64,000 nucleotides of DNA from JAFIFT01 sp020051095 (GTDB lineage: Bacteria; Pseudomonadota; Gammaproteobacteria; Legionellales; Legionellaceae), in contig NZ_CAXMZT010000011.1 in assembly GCF_964199965.1 (NCBI RefSeq), forward strand, positions 62,001 to 126,000, in the 5' to 3' direction. How positions within the stretch are numbered: position 1 is the stretch's first letter; each line of letters starts with the position of its first letter. Below the pieces are notes generated by a model. That model was given only the letters and a program-made list of their open reading frames with translations, ran no database searches and was not told the origin of the DNA. A program made the translations under genes and the position numbers. Below are positions 1-8,626 of this stretch, in pieces.

Positions 1-178
1 CAACGGAGGTAACGGATGAACGTTCATTAGCCCAGTTCTGATTTCTTGGATTTGACTTTGTCGATGCGACCGCCTCTTCTGCAAGCGTATTCCATTGCCC
101 ACATTGATTGCATTGCCCTGCCCATTGCCAATACGTGGCAGCGCATTGACTGCAAACATAACGCGTTTTGGTTTTCAT
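1..178 (-). CDS. radA: RadA, DNA repair/recombination ATPase (N-terminal fragment)
   Basis: Only the first 59 codons are present; the gene continues past base 1. The translation begins MKTKTRYVCSQCAATYWQWA and shows the CxxC...CxxC zinc finger that opens every RadA/Sms protein (CSQC and CNQC), followed by a WNTL segment typical of the family. In known RadA this finger precedes a RecA-like ATPase and a Lon-like domain, and the protein promotes branch migration during recombination; neither later domain can be seen here. The ATG overlaps the serS stop as ATGA, so radA is translationally coupled to serS and ends this minus-strand run. Confidence 0.85.
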   Translation of the reverse strand, partial: MKTKTRYVCSQCAATYWQWAGQCNQCGQWNTLAEEAVASTKSNPRNQNWANERSSVTSV

Positions 179-1464
179 GAAGAAGAACCCGCTTCAATCA
201 CCGATTGACCGCCCATATAGGATTGGAGTGCTTTGGGAATTTTGATACTACCATCTTGTTGCTGATAATTTTCCATGATAGCCACCAACGTCCTTCCTAC
301 CGCCAAACCAGAACCATTGAGCGTATGTACCAGCTCATTTTTCTTATGATCAGCTGATTTAAATCTTGCTTTCATTCGTCGCGCTTGGAATGCTTCCATA
401 TTTGAACACGATGATATCTCTCGATAGGTATTTTGACTTGGCAACCAAACTTCCAAATCATAGGTCTTTGCCGAGCTTGCACCCAAATCCCCCGTGCATA
501 ATGCCACAACACGGTAGGGGAGCTCTAACCGCTGCAAAATCACTTCAGCATGTTGGGTTAGTTTTTCGAGCGTTTCATAAGACTGATTGGGATGACAAAC
601 CCATACCAACTCAACTTTTTCAAATTGATGCTGTCGAATCATGCCTTTGGTATCACGGCCATACGATCCTGCCTCACTGCGAAAGCAAGGGGAATGACAA
701 ACATACTGAATCGGGAGGTTCTCTTCCGATAAAATCACATCTCGAACCGTATTGGTAACTGGAATTTCAGACGTTGATGTTAAATAATAGGGAGCATCCC
801 CTTTCAACTTGAACAAGTCATCCTCAAATTTCGGTAGCTGGCCTGTACCCATCAAGCTATCGGCATTGACAATATAGGGGACATAAATTTCTTCATACCC
901 ATGTTCTTTGATGTGGATGTCCATCATAAATTGAATGAGGGCCCGGTGTAATTTCGCAATATCTCGGCGCATAACAACAAAACGGCTACCCGCAATTTTA
1001 GCCGCAAGGGCGAAGTCCATTTGTCCTAAGGATTCGCCAAGATCATCGTGAGCCTTCGGGGGGAATGAAAAGGAAGTTGGCTTTCCCCAATCTCGGACAA
1101 AGGCATTGTCTTCTTCGTCCTTACCAACGGGAACACTTTCGTGTGGCAAATTGGGCATGCTCATGAGCATTGTATCAAGTTGTTGAAGCACGTCATTTAA
1201 AGCATGCTTTTTTAACTCAAGTTTTTCCCCAAGTTTTGACACCTCTTCGCGCAACGGCGCAATATCTTCACCTGCTTGCTTAGCTTGGCCAATTGCCTTG
1301 GAACGAACATTTCGCTCATTTTGAAGGGATTGCGTTTCGATTTGTAAATTTTTACGTTCGTCTTCTAAAGCCAAAAAATGATTCACATCAAAGTGAAACC
1401 CTCGCTTTTCTAACGCCTCCGCGACAGCGTGGGGATCATCACGCAAGCGTTGTATATCTAACAT
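175..1464 (-). CDS. serS: Seryl-tRNA synthetase
   Basis: Charges tRNA-Ser (and tRNA-Sec where present) with serine in the cytoplasm. The 429-residue length is normal. Residues about 1-110 form the long antiparallel coiled-coil arm rich in Glu, Lys and Leu that grips the tRNA long variable arm. The class II catalytic core follows, with motif 2 around CFRSEAGSYGRDTKG and motif 3 around GSGLAVGRTLVAIMENY near the C terminus. The ATG start is two bases after the crcB stop, and the stop overlaps the radA ATG, so crcB, serS and radA look co-transcribed. Confidence 0.97.
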   Translation of the reverse strand: MLDIQRLRDDPHAVAEALEKRGFHFDVNHFLALEDERKNLQIETQSLQNERNVRSKAIGQAKQAGEDIAPLREEVSKLGEKLELKKHALNDVLQQLDTMLMSMPNLPHESVPVGKDEEDNAFVRDWGKPTSFSFPPKAHDDLGESLGQMDFALAAKIAGSRFVVMRRDIAKLHRALIQFMMDIHIKEHGYEEIYVPYIVNADSLMGTGQLPKFEDDLFKLKGDAPYYLTSTSEIPVTNTVRDVILSEENLPIQYVCHSPCFRSEAGSYGRDTKGMIRQHQFEKVELVWVCHPNQSYETLEKLTQHAEVILQRLELPYRVVALCTGDLGASSAKTYDLEVWLPSQNTYREISSCSNMEAFQARRMKARFKSADHKKNELVHTLNGSGLAVGRTLVAIMENYQQQDGSIKIPKALQSYMGGQSVIEAGSSS

Positions 1465-1466
1465 GC

Positions 1467-1853
1467 CTATCCTTTAATCAAAAACGATGCAATATAAGCG
1501 CCAGCAAGGACACCCGCCAAAGCACCTATATTATTAATGCCAATATTTGCCGTTAATTTTAGCCATTGATGGTGTTGCCAGTAAAGAAGATTTTCTGCTG
1601 AAAAGGCCGAGAATGTCGTAAAAGCACCTAAAAATCCGGTAAAAACAAATAGTCGCATTTCAGCTGATGGCACAATTCGCTCAGAAAATGCAATGAGTAG
1701 AAAGCCAGCAATGAACGAGCCTAGCAGGTTAACGATGATTGTTGCCCAAGGCAACTCATTGGCTCGATACAACAAGATAACCGTTATGGAATAACGGCAA
1801 CAGGCGCCAATAGCGCCACCAATTGCGACAACCAAAAATTGGTGCCAAAACAT
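1467..1853 (-). CDS. crcB: Fluoride channel CrcB/FluC
   Basis: Small membrane protein of 128 residues that in its family forms a dual-topology dimeric channel exporting fluoride. Four hydrophobic segments are visible. Family signatures include GGAIGACCRYS near residue 13, WATIIVNLLGSF (the conserved Asn of the pore) and GFLGAFTTFSAFS (the Phe-box and TFS motif). Its ATG overlaps the lpxA stop by one base (TAATG), so it is expressed as part of the lipid A operon. No fluoride riboswitch can fit in front of it. It sits where lpxB is usually found. Confidence 0.93.
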   Translation of the reverse strand: MFWHQFLVVAIGGAIGACCRYSITVILLYRANELPWATIIVNLLGSFIAGFLLIAFSERIVPSAEMRLFVFTGFLGAFTTFSAFSAENLLYWQHHQWLKLTANIGINNIGALAGVLAGAYIASFLIKG

Positions 1854-2623
1854 TACCGGACAATTCCTCTGGTTGATTGATTTATCGCATCGATCAATGG
1901 AATAACTTCCGGATGTTCAGACTGCATTGCCTCAAGTTCGCTGACGGCTTGCAGAGTGGTTAGGCTTTTGCGAAAGACAATTTTGTAAGCCTTTCTCAAA
2001 GCATCCACCGCTTCAACAGAAAATCCACGTCGTTTGATACCAACGGAATTGATGCCACAGGTCGTTGCTTCTGGCCCCACAACCATCACATAGGGGACGA
2101 CATCTTTGGTCACATACGTTGCACGTGAGATAAAAGCATGCCGACCAACTTTGCAAAACTGATGAACGGCAGCATAAGGGCCTATATTAACGTAATCACC
2201 AATTTCAACATGACCAGCCAATGCAGCATAATTCACCATAATGATATGATCTCCAAGTTGGCAATCATGGCCAATATGGGCATAAGCCATTAAGAAATTG
2301 TGATTCCCAATCCTTGTGACACCGCCGCCTTTAACTGTGCCACGGTTGATCATGCAATACTCACGAATGGTATTGTAGTCACCAATTTCTAAACGCGTAT
2401 CTTCCCCATCATAGTTTATGTCTTGTGGTTCATCGCCTATGGATGCAAATTGAAAAATTTTATTATGCTTTCCGATGACAGTCGGCCCTTTAATCACCGC
2501 ATAAGGTCCAATAGTTGTCCCCTCACCTATCACGACTTTCGCGCCGATAATCGCGCCAGGTCCTACGGTTACCCCTTCGGCTATCTGAGCTGAGGGGTCA
2601 ATAATCGCATTTTTATCAATCAC
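1853..2623 (-). CDS. lpxA: UDP-N-acetylglucosamine acyltransferase LpxA
   Basis: First step of lipid A synthesis: transfer of a 3-hydroxyacyl chain from ACP to the 3-OH of UDP-GlcNAc. The 256-residue protein is a left-handed beta-helix built from hexapeptide repeats (for example IGEGTTIGPYAVIKG), with the catalytic histidine region AYAHIGHDCQLG near residue 125 and the C-terminal helical domain beginning about GIKRRGFS. The start is GTG, chosen because it overlaps the fabZ stop as GTGA. Runs in the order lpxD-fabZ-lpxA as in most gammaproteobacteria, but crcB rather than lpxB follows. Confidence 0.96.
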   Translation of the reverse strand: MIDKNAIIDPSAQIAEGVTVGPGAIIGAKVVIGEGTTIGPYAVIKGPTVIGKHNKIFQFASIGDEPQDINYDGEDTRLEIGDYNTIREYCMINRGTVKGGGVTRIGNHNFLMAYAHIGHDCQLGDHIIMVNYAALAGHVEIGDYVNIGPYAAVHQFCKVGRHAFISRATYVTKDVVPYVMVVGPEATTCGINSVGIKRRGFSVEAVDALRKAYKIVFRKSLTTLQAVSELEAMQSEHPEVIPLIDAINQSTRGIVR

Positions 2624-3072
2624 TTTTCGATTTCCTTAGAGGCACTCATTAAATCTGCCGAACAGACCAGTTTATCATCAACAAACGCCTCACCATGCAT
2701 TCGCCAGAAATTCCTTTTTTGGCCAATTAAAGTAACATGAAGACGTAACGTATCTCCTGGTTGCACTACCTGTTTGAACTTGGCATTATCAATGCCTGCA
2801 AAAAAGTGTAAATTCTCGAATCCAGGCTTAGTATCTACCGATAAGTTAAACAGCACCACACACGCCTGTGCCAATGCTTCTAGAATTAATACCCCTGGCA
2901 TGACAGGATTACCAGGGAAATGGCCGTTGAAATAAGGTTCATTGATGGTGACATTTTTTGTTGCTGTTAGAAAATCTAACACTTTGTAATCTTCCACCCT
3001 GTCGATCAACAAAAAAGGATAACGATGTGGCAACAAGGCCAACATGTCATTGATTTCAATACGATTAGTCAT
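2620..3072 (-). CDS. fabZ: 3-hydroxyacyl-ACP dehydratase FabZ
   Basis: Dehydrates 3-hydroxyacyl-ACP in fatty acid elongation. It competes with LpxA and LpxD for the same substrates, hence its place in the lipid A operon. The 150-residue single hotdog domain carries the active-site block FNGHFPGNPVMPGVLILEAL, with the catalytic His and a Glu 14 residues later, and LLPHRYPFLLIDRV near the N terminus. Overlaps lpxA by four bases and begins four bases after the lpxD stop. Confidence 0.96.
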   Translation of the reverse strand: MTNRIEINDMLALLPHRYPFLLIDRVEDYKVLDFLTATKNVTINEPYFNGHFPGNPVMPGVLILEALAQACVVLFNLSVDTKPGFENLHFFAGIDNAKFKQVVQPGDTLRLHVTLIGQKRNFWRMHGEAFVDDKLVCSADLMSASKEIEK

Positions 3073-3076
3073 CTAT

Positions 3077-4120
3077 CTACTCACTCACATGATTTTGATT
3101 ATTCAACCATAATTGGTTATGAATTTCCAAAGCTTTTATTCTGTCAACCCAATTTTCCAACTGTCGAAAACGAACCACATTCTTTCGCCAATGTTGATGC
3201 TCCGACACCATGGTGCCAGAGGAAAATATGCCTGCTTTTTTTAGCGATTTACTAACGGTTGACATACCCGTAACAACAACTTCATCAGCTAAATATACAT
3301 TCGCTGCAATTGTACTTGCGCCTCCAATGATGCAGTGTGAACCAATCTCACAATTAGCACCGATCGCAGCACAGCCTGCAATTGCCGTATAGGGACCTAT
3401 CACCGTATCATGGGCAATTTGTACCAAGTTATCAATAATGACGCCACGACTAATGATTGTATCCGTATAACCGCCCCGATCGATAACCGTATTGGCACCA
3501 ACATGTACATTATCTTCGATGATAACCGACCCGTAAGAAGGACCTCGTTGCCAAATGCCGCCAGATTTTACACCATTAAATGGAAAAGCGCCAATGACCG
3601 TGCCACTGTCTATCTCAACTTGATCGCCGATTATCGTATGGTGATGCACCACGCTTGCATGATTAATGGATGAATTTGCACCAATGTAAGCATCCGCCTC
3701 AATCACACAACCCACACCAATAGTAACATTATCGCCGAGTACAACTCCCTCACCAATATAGGAATTGGCACCAATGCTAACATTTTGTCCAAGTTCACAG
3801 CTTAAGGAAATTAACGCATTTGGATGAATAAACCCTCGTTGAGAATTCGTAGACTCAAGACAATTTTGAATTTGAGTAATGGCAATCGCTGGATCGTTGA
3901 CAATTAAAGCATTGGTTGGACACACATCCACATATTGCTGGGTCAGAACAACCGCACCCGCTTGTGTATCATGCAACCATTTTAACCTGACAGGGTTATC
4001 AAAAAAAGCGACATGAGAAGCATTTGCCGCCGCGAGGGATGCGACGGCTGATATTTTCTTTTGCGCGTCACCATGGACAATTGCATTGACATGGTTTGCT
4101 ATTTGCTCAAGTGTTTTCAC
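3077..4120 (-). CDS. lpxD: UDP-3-O-(3-hydroxyacyl)glucosamine N-acyltransferase LpxD
   Basis: Third enzyme of lipid A synthesis; adds the N-linked 3-hydroxyacyl chain to UDP-3-O-acyl-glucosamine. The 347 residues show an N-terminal uridine-binding domain (about 1-100), a long run of hexapeptide repeats (about 105-310) and a C-terminal helix rich in Arg and Trp. The catalytic His lies in QIAHDTVIGPYTAIAG. The start codon is GTG, one base after the skp stop, which supports coupling. Length and domain order are normal for the family. Confidence 0.96.
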   Translation of the reverse strand: MKTLEQIANHVNAIVHGDAQKKISAVASLAAANASHVAFFDNPVRLKWLHDTQAGAVVLTQQYVDVCPTNALIVNDPAIAITQIQNCLESTNSQRGFIHPNALISLSCELGQNVSIGANSYIGEGVVLGDNVTIGVGCVIEADAYIGANSSINHASVVHHHTIIGDQVEIDSGTVIGAFPFNGVKSGGIWQRGPSYGSVIIEDNVHVGANTVIDRGGYTDTIISRGVIIDNLVQIAHDTVIGPYTAIAGCAAIGANCEIGSHCIIGGASTIAANVYLADEVVVTGMSTVSKSLKKAGIFSSGTMVSEHQHWRKNVVRFRQLENWVDRIKALEIHNQLWLNNQNHVSE

Positions 4121-4121
4121 C

Positions 4122-4619
4122 TTACTTTAACGCTTTTAACACCTTGTCGGTAACATCCAATTTACTATTACTGTAAGGAACACTTTCTTTTTGCACAATC
4201 AAATCAAACTTATCTGCTTCCGCTACTTTGCTAACAGCTTGCTGAACTTCTTTACCTAATTTTTGCATTGCCTGGTTGTGAGCATTGCTTAGATCTTGTT
4301 GATAAGCTTGTCCTTCTTTATCAAATTTTTGCTGGGCTTCGATAAGTTTTTGCTGGGCTTCTTTCTTCTTAGCATCGCTCATCACTGCACTATCGCGCTT
4401 AAAGGCTTCAAAATCTTTTTTCAATTTTTCTTCCATTTTCACCAACTCATCGCGACGGCTTTTAAATTTCTTTTCCAGTTCATTGCGGATATTATCTAAT
4501 TTGCCAGAAGACTGTGTTAATTTTTGGAAATCCACCACACCAATCTTATTATCCGCATAGGCGGTTGAGAAAGTAGCAACTAACAGCGCTGACATCAAAA
4601 GGGTTCGAACTCGGTTCAT
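4122..4619 (-). CDS. skp: Periplasmic chaperone Skp/OmpH
   Basis: Holdase chaperone that carries unfolded outer-membrane proteins across the periplasm to the BAM complex. The 165-residue product has a signal peptide (MNRVRTLLMSALLVATFSTAYA, cleavage after AYA near residue 22). The rest is a charged alpha-helical segment rich in Lys, Glu and Gln, matching the coiled-coil tentacles, between short hydrophobic stretches that make the trimer body. A GGAG ribosome site precedes the ATG. It lies directly downstream of bamA and upstream of lpxD, the standard gammaproteobacterial order. Confidence 0.93.
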   Translation of the reverse strand: MNRVRTLLMSALLVATFSTAYADNKIGVVDFQKLTQSSGKLDNIRNELEKKFKSRRDELVKMEEKLKKDFEAFKRDSAVMSDAKKKEAQQKLIEAQQKFDKEGQAYQQDLSNAHNQAMQKLGKEVQQAVSKVAEADKFDLIVQKESVPYSNSKLDVTDKVLKALK

Positions 4620-4645
4620 GTTTATCTCCAGGATTAAAATAGCTT

Positions 4646-4673
4646 ATCGTAACATAAACCATACGATACACAA
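4646..4673 (-). promoter_or_regulatory. Candidate sigma-70 promoter for skp-lpxD-fabZ-lpxA
   Basis: On the minus strand a TTGTGT -35 box (4668-4673), a 16-base spacer and a TACGAT -10 box (4646-4651) lie about 27 bases before the skp ATG. The 192-base bamA-skp gap is long enough for a separate promoter. The -10 and upstream bases also form a 7-bp inverted repeat (TATCGTA / TACGATA). Match is moderate; not proven. Confidence 0.4.
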
Positions 4674-4811
4674 CCCCCCGTCATTACAATTTTTAATCAG
4701 TTGGAGAGCACATTCTTTCGCCTAAGTATTTACTGCACTTTAATAGGCAAATCATCACCTAGGATTAAGTTGACTAAAACAGCGTATTCTGAGGCAACTT
4801 AGGCCTAAATG

Positions 4812-7127
4812 TTAGAACGTCGATGATAATGCGAATTGGAAATATTGATCTCGGTCGCCTGGCTGTTTGTTTAATGGGCTAGCTAAACTAAACGATAATG
4901 GACCAAACGGCGATCGCCAATCAAGTGATATACCGCCCGAATAACGAACAGGTCCCGACAAAGTACCAGTAAACACTACGGGAGTACCTTTAGCATAAAC
5001 ATTACCTGCATCAACAAACAAAGAAGTACGGAACGTATCTCGACTTAACGGATAAGGTAATATTAAGCCCAATGAGCCATTGACAAGGAAGTTTGCACCC
5101 AAAGAGTTGCCAAAGATATCCTTTGGTCCTAAGGAGAAACTATCATAGCCACGAACCATCCCTGGATTAGCAATACCCCCGGCGAAATAATTTTCAAAAA
5201 ACGGTAATCCAACGCCTCGCTGGAAGGAATCACCAAAGGCCACATTACCCATGGCACTAAAAATAAACCCTTTGAATAAAGGCTGGAACCAATGAGCTTG
5301 GTAGCCTGATTTATAATAAGATAAAGAGCGGGAATTAGCAGGCAATGCAGCAAGACCCGATACCGCCTGATTAAACCCTTTCGTTGGGAAAGGCATTTGG
5401 TTATATGAATTGCTCACCCACCCAGCAGAGAATCGAATTTCGTCATAATTAGTTCCTTGCGTTGCAATAAAAGCCATAATTTGAGGAACCGCTCCTGCGG
5501 AACGAATATCTAAATCTTGATACCCCATTCCCAGCTGCACACTGCTGATATCACTTAAACGGATGTTATAATTTAAATCGACGCCATATCGATTTGAATT
5601 ATAACTACTAATATCAAGTTTGCGTGGGTTTACTTTCGAAAAATACACGCTAACACCTCGGCCAATGCCGGTGTTGGTATAAAAAGGGTTAAAGTAATTC
5701 AGGGAATAATCTTGCCCCCATCGGCTCGCATTAAACGCAAAACCAAGCGAACGACCTGTTCCCATAAAGTTGTGTTGGTTTGCCGATACATTAAATTGCA
5801 GACCCGTCGTACCAATGCCTAATGAAGCACTCGCTTCAGCAGATGGTGCTTCTTCAACTTGCACATCCAAATCCACTTGATTGTTTGTGCCAGGCACTGG
5901 GTTGGTTTTTATATTCACGTTTTTTAAATACCCCAATATCCGCAGCTGTCTCTCACTCTCTTTGACATTATGTAACGTTAATAAAGCACCCTCATCTTGG
6001 GTAATAACACTCCGAAGGGCATAGTCAGCGGTCTTGGTATTACCATGGAAATTGATGCGGCGAACATAGACGTGGCGACCTGGCTCGATGGAAAAATGGA
6101 TGAAGACTGTTTTGTTCTGCTCATCAATGCGAGGCTCGGCGTTGATAGCCGGAAACCCATAGCCCTTATCACCTAAGGCTTTGCCAATTTCAGAAATACT
6201 TTCCGTCAGTGCTTTGCGAGAAAAAACATCGCCCTTTTTCACCAAAACTAATTGCTCAACTCTATCCTTGGGTAGAATAGTTTTCCCAGAAATACTAAAT
6301 CCTGAAAAATGGTATTGAGGTCCTTCCTCAATATGAATATTAATATAGACGTCTTTTTTGTCCGTCGATAACAAAACTTGCGAAGAAATGATCTGAAATT
6401 TTAAATACCCTCTGTCTAGATAGAAAGAACGGATTGCTTCCAGAGAAGCATCTAAACCTGGCTTATTGTATTGATCTTTCTTGGTAAAATAGGTGAACAG
6501 CCCCCTTTCTTGTAACGTCATTTGCGACAACAATTCATGTTCAGGGAAGTCATGGTTGCCAATGATTTTTATCGCTCGAATGCGCGATACCCGACCTTCG
6601 GATATAGTAATTGATATCGCCACCCGATTGTCCGTCAACTCAGTGACCTTTGTCTCAATACGTGCATTATACTTTCCGCGAGCATAATAGGCTTGTTTGA
6701 GTTCCGCTGTCAGTCTTTCTAAAACAGATAACTGGAATACGCGGCCTTTGATCAACCCCATTTCTTTCAGAAAATCATTCATTTTATCTTTGGGGATCTG
6801 GGTATTCCCAGTGATATTAATCGAGCCGATAGTTGAACGCTCAACTACTTTCACGATTAAGGTATCGCCTTCCCGCTCAAGGCTCACAGATTGGAAAAAT
6901 CCGGTATCGTATAAAGATTGGATAATCTTTGCAGTTGATTGAGCGCCAATGGATTCGCCAATACGAACCGGTAGATAGTTTAATACCGTTCCTTGACTGA
7001 CTCGTTGTGCCCCGACCACTTTGATGTGTTTGACAACAAATCCGCTCGCATCAGCAATCTGCGAGCCACTCCACAAGGCTGAAGCATAGCAGATATTCAA
7101 AAGAAATTTTCGACTAATTGTTTTCAT
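4812..7127 (-). CDS. bamA: Outer membrane protein assembly factor BamA
   Basis: Core of the beta-barrel assembly machine that folds and inserts outer-membrane proteins. The 771-residue precursor begins with a signal peptide ending near SQIADA (about residue 27). Five POTRA domains follow (about 28-430, each with the GN/G...I....L pattern, for example ITGNTQIPKDKMNDFL), then a 16-stranded barrel. The barrel contains the conserved loop-6 motif VRGYDS and ends with the aromatic strand FQFALSSTF, the C-terminal Phe signal of outer-membrane barrels. Lies between rseP and skp as in most relatives. Confidence 0.97.
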   Translation of the reverse strand: MKTISRKFLLNICYASALWSGSQIADASGFVVKHIKVVGAQRVSQGTVLNYLPVRIGESIGAQSTAKIIQSLYDTGFFQSVSLEREGDTLIVKVVERSTIGSINITGNTQIPKDKMNDFLKEMGLIKGRVFQLSVLERLTAELKQAYYARGKYNARIETKVTELTDNRVAISITISEGRVSRIRAIKIIGNHDFPEHELLSQMTLQERGLFTYFTKKDQYNKPGLDASLEAIRSFYLDRGYLKFQIISSQVLLSTDKKDVYINIHIEEGPQYHFSGFSISGKTILPKDRVEQLVLVKKGDVFSRKALTESISEIGKALGDKGYGFPAINAEPRIDEQNKTVFIHFSIEPGRHVYVRRINFHGNTKTADYALRSVITQDEGALLTLHNVKESERQLRILGYLKNVNIKTNPVPGTNNQVDLDVQVEEAPSAEASASLGIGTTGLQFNVSANQHNFMGTGRSLGFAFNASRWGQDYSLNYFNPFYTNTGIGRGVSVYFSKVNPRKLDISSYNSNRYGVDLNYNIRLSDISSVQLGMGYQDLDIRSAGAVPQIMAFIATQGTNYDEIRFSAGWVSNSYNQMPFPTKGFNQAVSGLAALPANSRSLSYYKSGYQAHWFQPLFKGFIFSAMGNVAFGDSFQRGVGLPFFENYFAGGIANPGMVRGYDSFSLGPKDIFGNSLGANFLVNGSLGLILPYPLSRDTFRTSLFVDAGNVYAKGTPVVFTGTLSGPVRYSGGISLDWRSPFGPLSFSLASPLNKQPGDRDQYFQFALSSTF

Positions 7128-7198
7128 TATTATTTTTATTCCACAACTGCAAAAACACGCCTGATTGACAATTGATGATTGTAAAACAGAAGCTCCGT

Positions 7199-7225
7199 TT
7201 TATAGAATCACAGCCCGAATGTCAA
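7199..7225 (-). promoter_or_regulatory. Candidate promoter for bamA
   Basis: On the minus strand a perfect TTGACA (7220-7225) is followed by TATAAA at 7199-7204 with a short 15-base spacer, or by TAAAAC with a 17-base spacer. This lies about 70 bases upstream of the bamA ATG, in the 146-base gap after rseP. No clear sigma-E style element was seen. Spacer length makes the exact -10 uncertain. Confidence 0.45.
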
Positions 7226-7273
7226 GAAAAAGTCTATTAATTAGTCAAGTTATTTTTCTAGGAGGAATCCTAT

Positions 7274-8626
7274 CTAGGAGAATATTCGTGCCAAATCGTT
7301 TGTAACAGCAAGACCCATTAACATAAACAATAGGCCAAGACCAACATAGGTCAGGGCAATTTGAAATGCTGGGGAAACCGGCCTCCCTCGAATGCCTTCA
7401 ATCACATAAAAAAATAAATGGCCACCATCCAACATGGGAATGGGTAATAAATTCAACACACCCAGACTAACACTAACAACAGCTAAGAAAAAAAGATAAT
7501 AGACAATACCACTTCTTCCTGAATTACCAGCACCTTGAGCGATGCCAACTGGTCCGCTAATCGTATCAAGTGACATTTTTCCGGTTATTAACCGACCAAT
7601 AAAGAGGATGGTTGCTGAGCTAAGATCCCAGGTTTGTTCAAGGGCTTGCCCCATCGCAGCGATTGGTCCCTTTTTTTGGATACGGAGATATTTTGCAGGC
7701 CATTGATCGGTTTTAGCCTGAACCCCAAGCCCCCCTATCAACTGACCATCTATCTCCTTGGATGTCGTTTTCACAGAATAGGTATAATGTTTCTCACCAC
7801 GGCTCACTGTGACTTGGACAAGTTTATTCGGGTTATCTTTGACAAAATTAACCATGTCGTCCCATTGATGAATGGGCATGCCATTGATTGCAATAATAAG
7901 GTCTTTTGGTTTAATACCTGCTTTTGCAGCAGGCATATCCGCTGGAGCATGAGCAATAATCGGTAACACAGGTGGTATAAAGGGGCGAATGCCGAGACTT
8001 TTAATTAGATTAGGTCTTTTAGGGTCAATTTCCCATGCGGCTAAGGGTAGTTGATGGCTTGTCACCTGGTTGTTAGATAATGACTTGACTTGAATTGTCA
8101 CCGAATCATCACTGCCAATGTGGGCCATCAGTGTATATTGAAAATCACGCCAAGAACGAATTTTCTCGCCGTCCAATTCAATGATTTCAGTATTAGGTGG
8201 AACCCCTGCTTTCGCAGCAACACCATTTGGCTCCACTTGTTTAATAATCGGTGCCAATGATTTTATTCCAATCATCCAAACAAGCCATAAGGCAAAAAAA
8301 GCGAAGATGAAATTAAAGAATGGGCCCGCTAATACAATGAGCGCCCGTTTCCAAATTGGTTGGTTATTAAAGGCAAAGGGTTTATCTTCTGGCGCCACTT
8401 CCCCTTCATTCTCATCCAACATTTTAACATAGCCACCGAGTGGCCATAGAGACCAGGCATATTCAGTCCCTTTTTTAGACGTGTATTTAGCCAATATATG
8501 ACCAAACCCAAAAGAAAACCGAAGCACTTTTACTCCGCATAAACGGGCAACGAGAAAATGGCCAAATTCATGAAAAGTGACCAATAAGAGTAAGGCGAAT
8601 AAAAAATATAACAATGTGCTTGTCAT
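7274..8626 (-). CDS. rseP: Site-2 metalloprotease RseP
   Basis: Inner-membrane zinc protease that cuts anti-sigma factors (RseA in E. coli) and remnant signal peptides within the membrane. With the ATG at 8626 the protein has 450 residues, the usual length. The zinc motif HEFGH is at residue 19-23 in the first transmembrane helix, two PDZ domains occupy about 120-300, and the third zinc ligand lies in PIPMLDGGHLFF near residue 400. An eight-residue longer reading begins at 8650. The 8626 start is preferred because it overlaps the cdsA stop by one base (TGATG) and matches family N termini. Confidence 0.95.
   Translation of the reverse strand: MTSTLLYFLFALLLLVTFHEFGHFLVARLCGVKVLRFSFGFGHILAKYTSKKGTEYAWSLWPLGGYVKMLDENEGEVAPEDKPFAFNNQPIWKRALIVLAGPFFNFIFAFFALWLVWMIGIKSLAPIIKQVEPNGVAAKAGVPPNTEIIELDGEKIRSWRDFQYTLMAHIGSDDSVTIQVKSLSNNQVTSHQLPLAAWEIDPKRPNLIKSLGIRPFIPPVLPIIAHAPADMPAAKAGIKPKDLIIAINGMPIHQWDDMVNFVKDNPNKLVQVTVSRGEKHYTYSVKTTSKEIDGQLIGGLGVQAKTDQWPAKYLRIQKKGPIAAMGQALEQTWDLSSATILFIGRLITGKMSLDTISGPVGIAQGAGNSGRSGIVYYLFFLAVVSVSLGVLNLLPIPMLDGGHLFFYVIEGIRGRPVSPAFQIALTYVGLGLLFMLMGLAVTNDLARIFS

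Noticed and set aside
366..758. 130-codon plus-strand ORF opposite serS
   Set aside because: Antisense shadow with no ribosome site or recognisable family.
1854..1900. Fluoride riboswitch for crcB
   Set aside because: crcB starts inside the lpxA stop codon, leaving no leader for a riboswitch.
7257..7277. Hairpin at the rseP stop as terminator
   Set aside because: The stem CTAG..AGGA/TCCT..CTAG is imperfect and is followed by AAAAATAA on the minus strand rather than a T-run.
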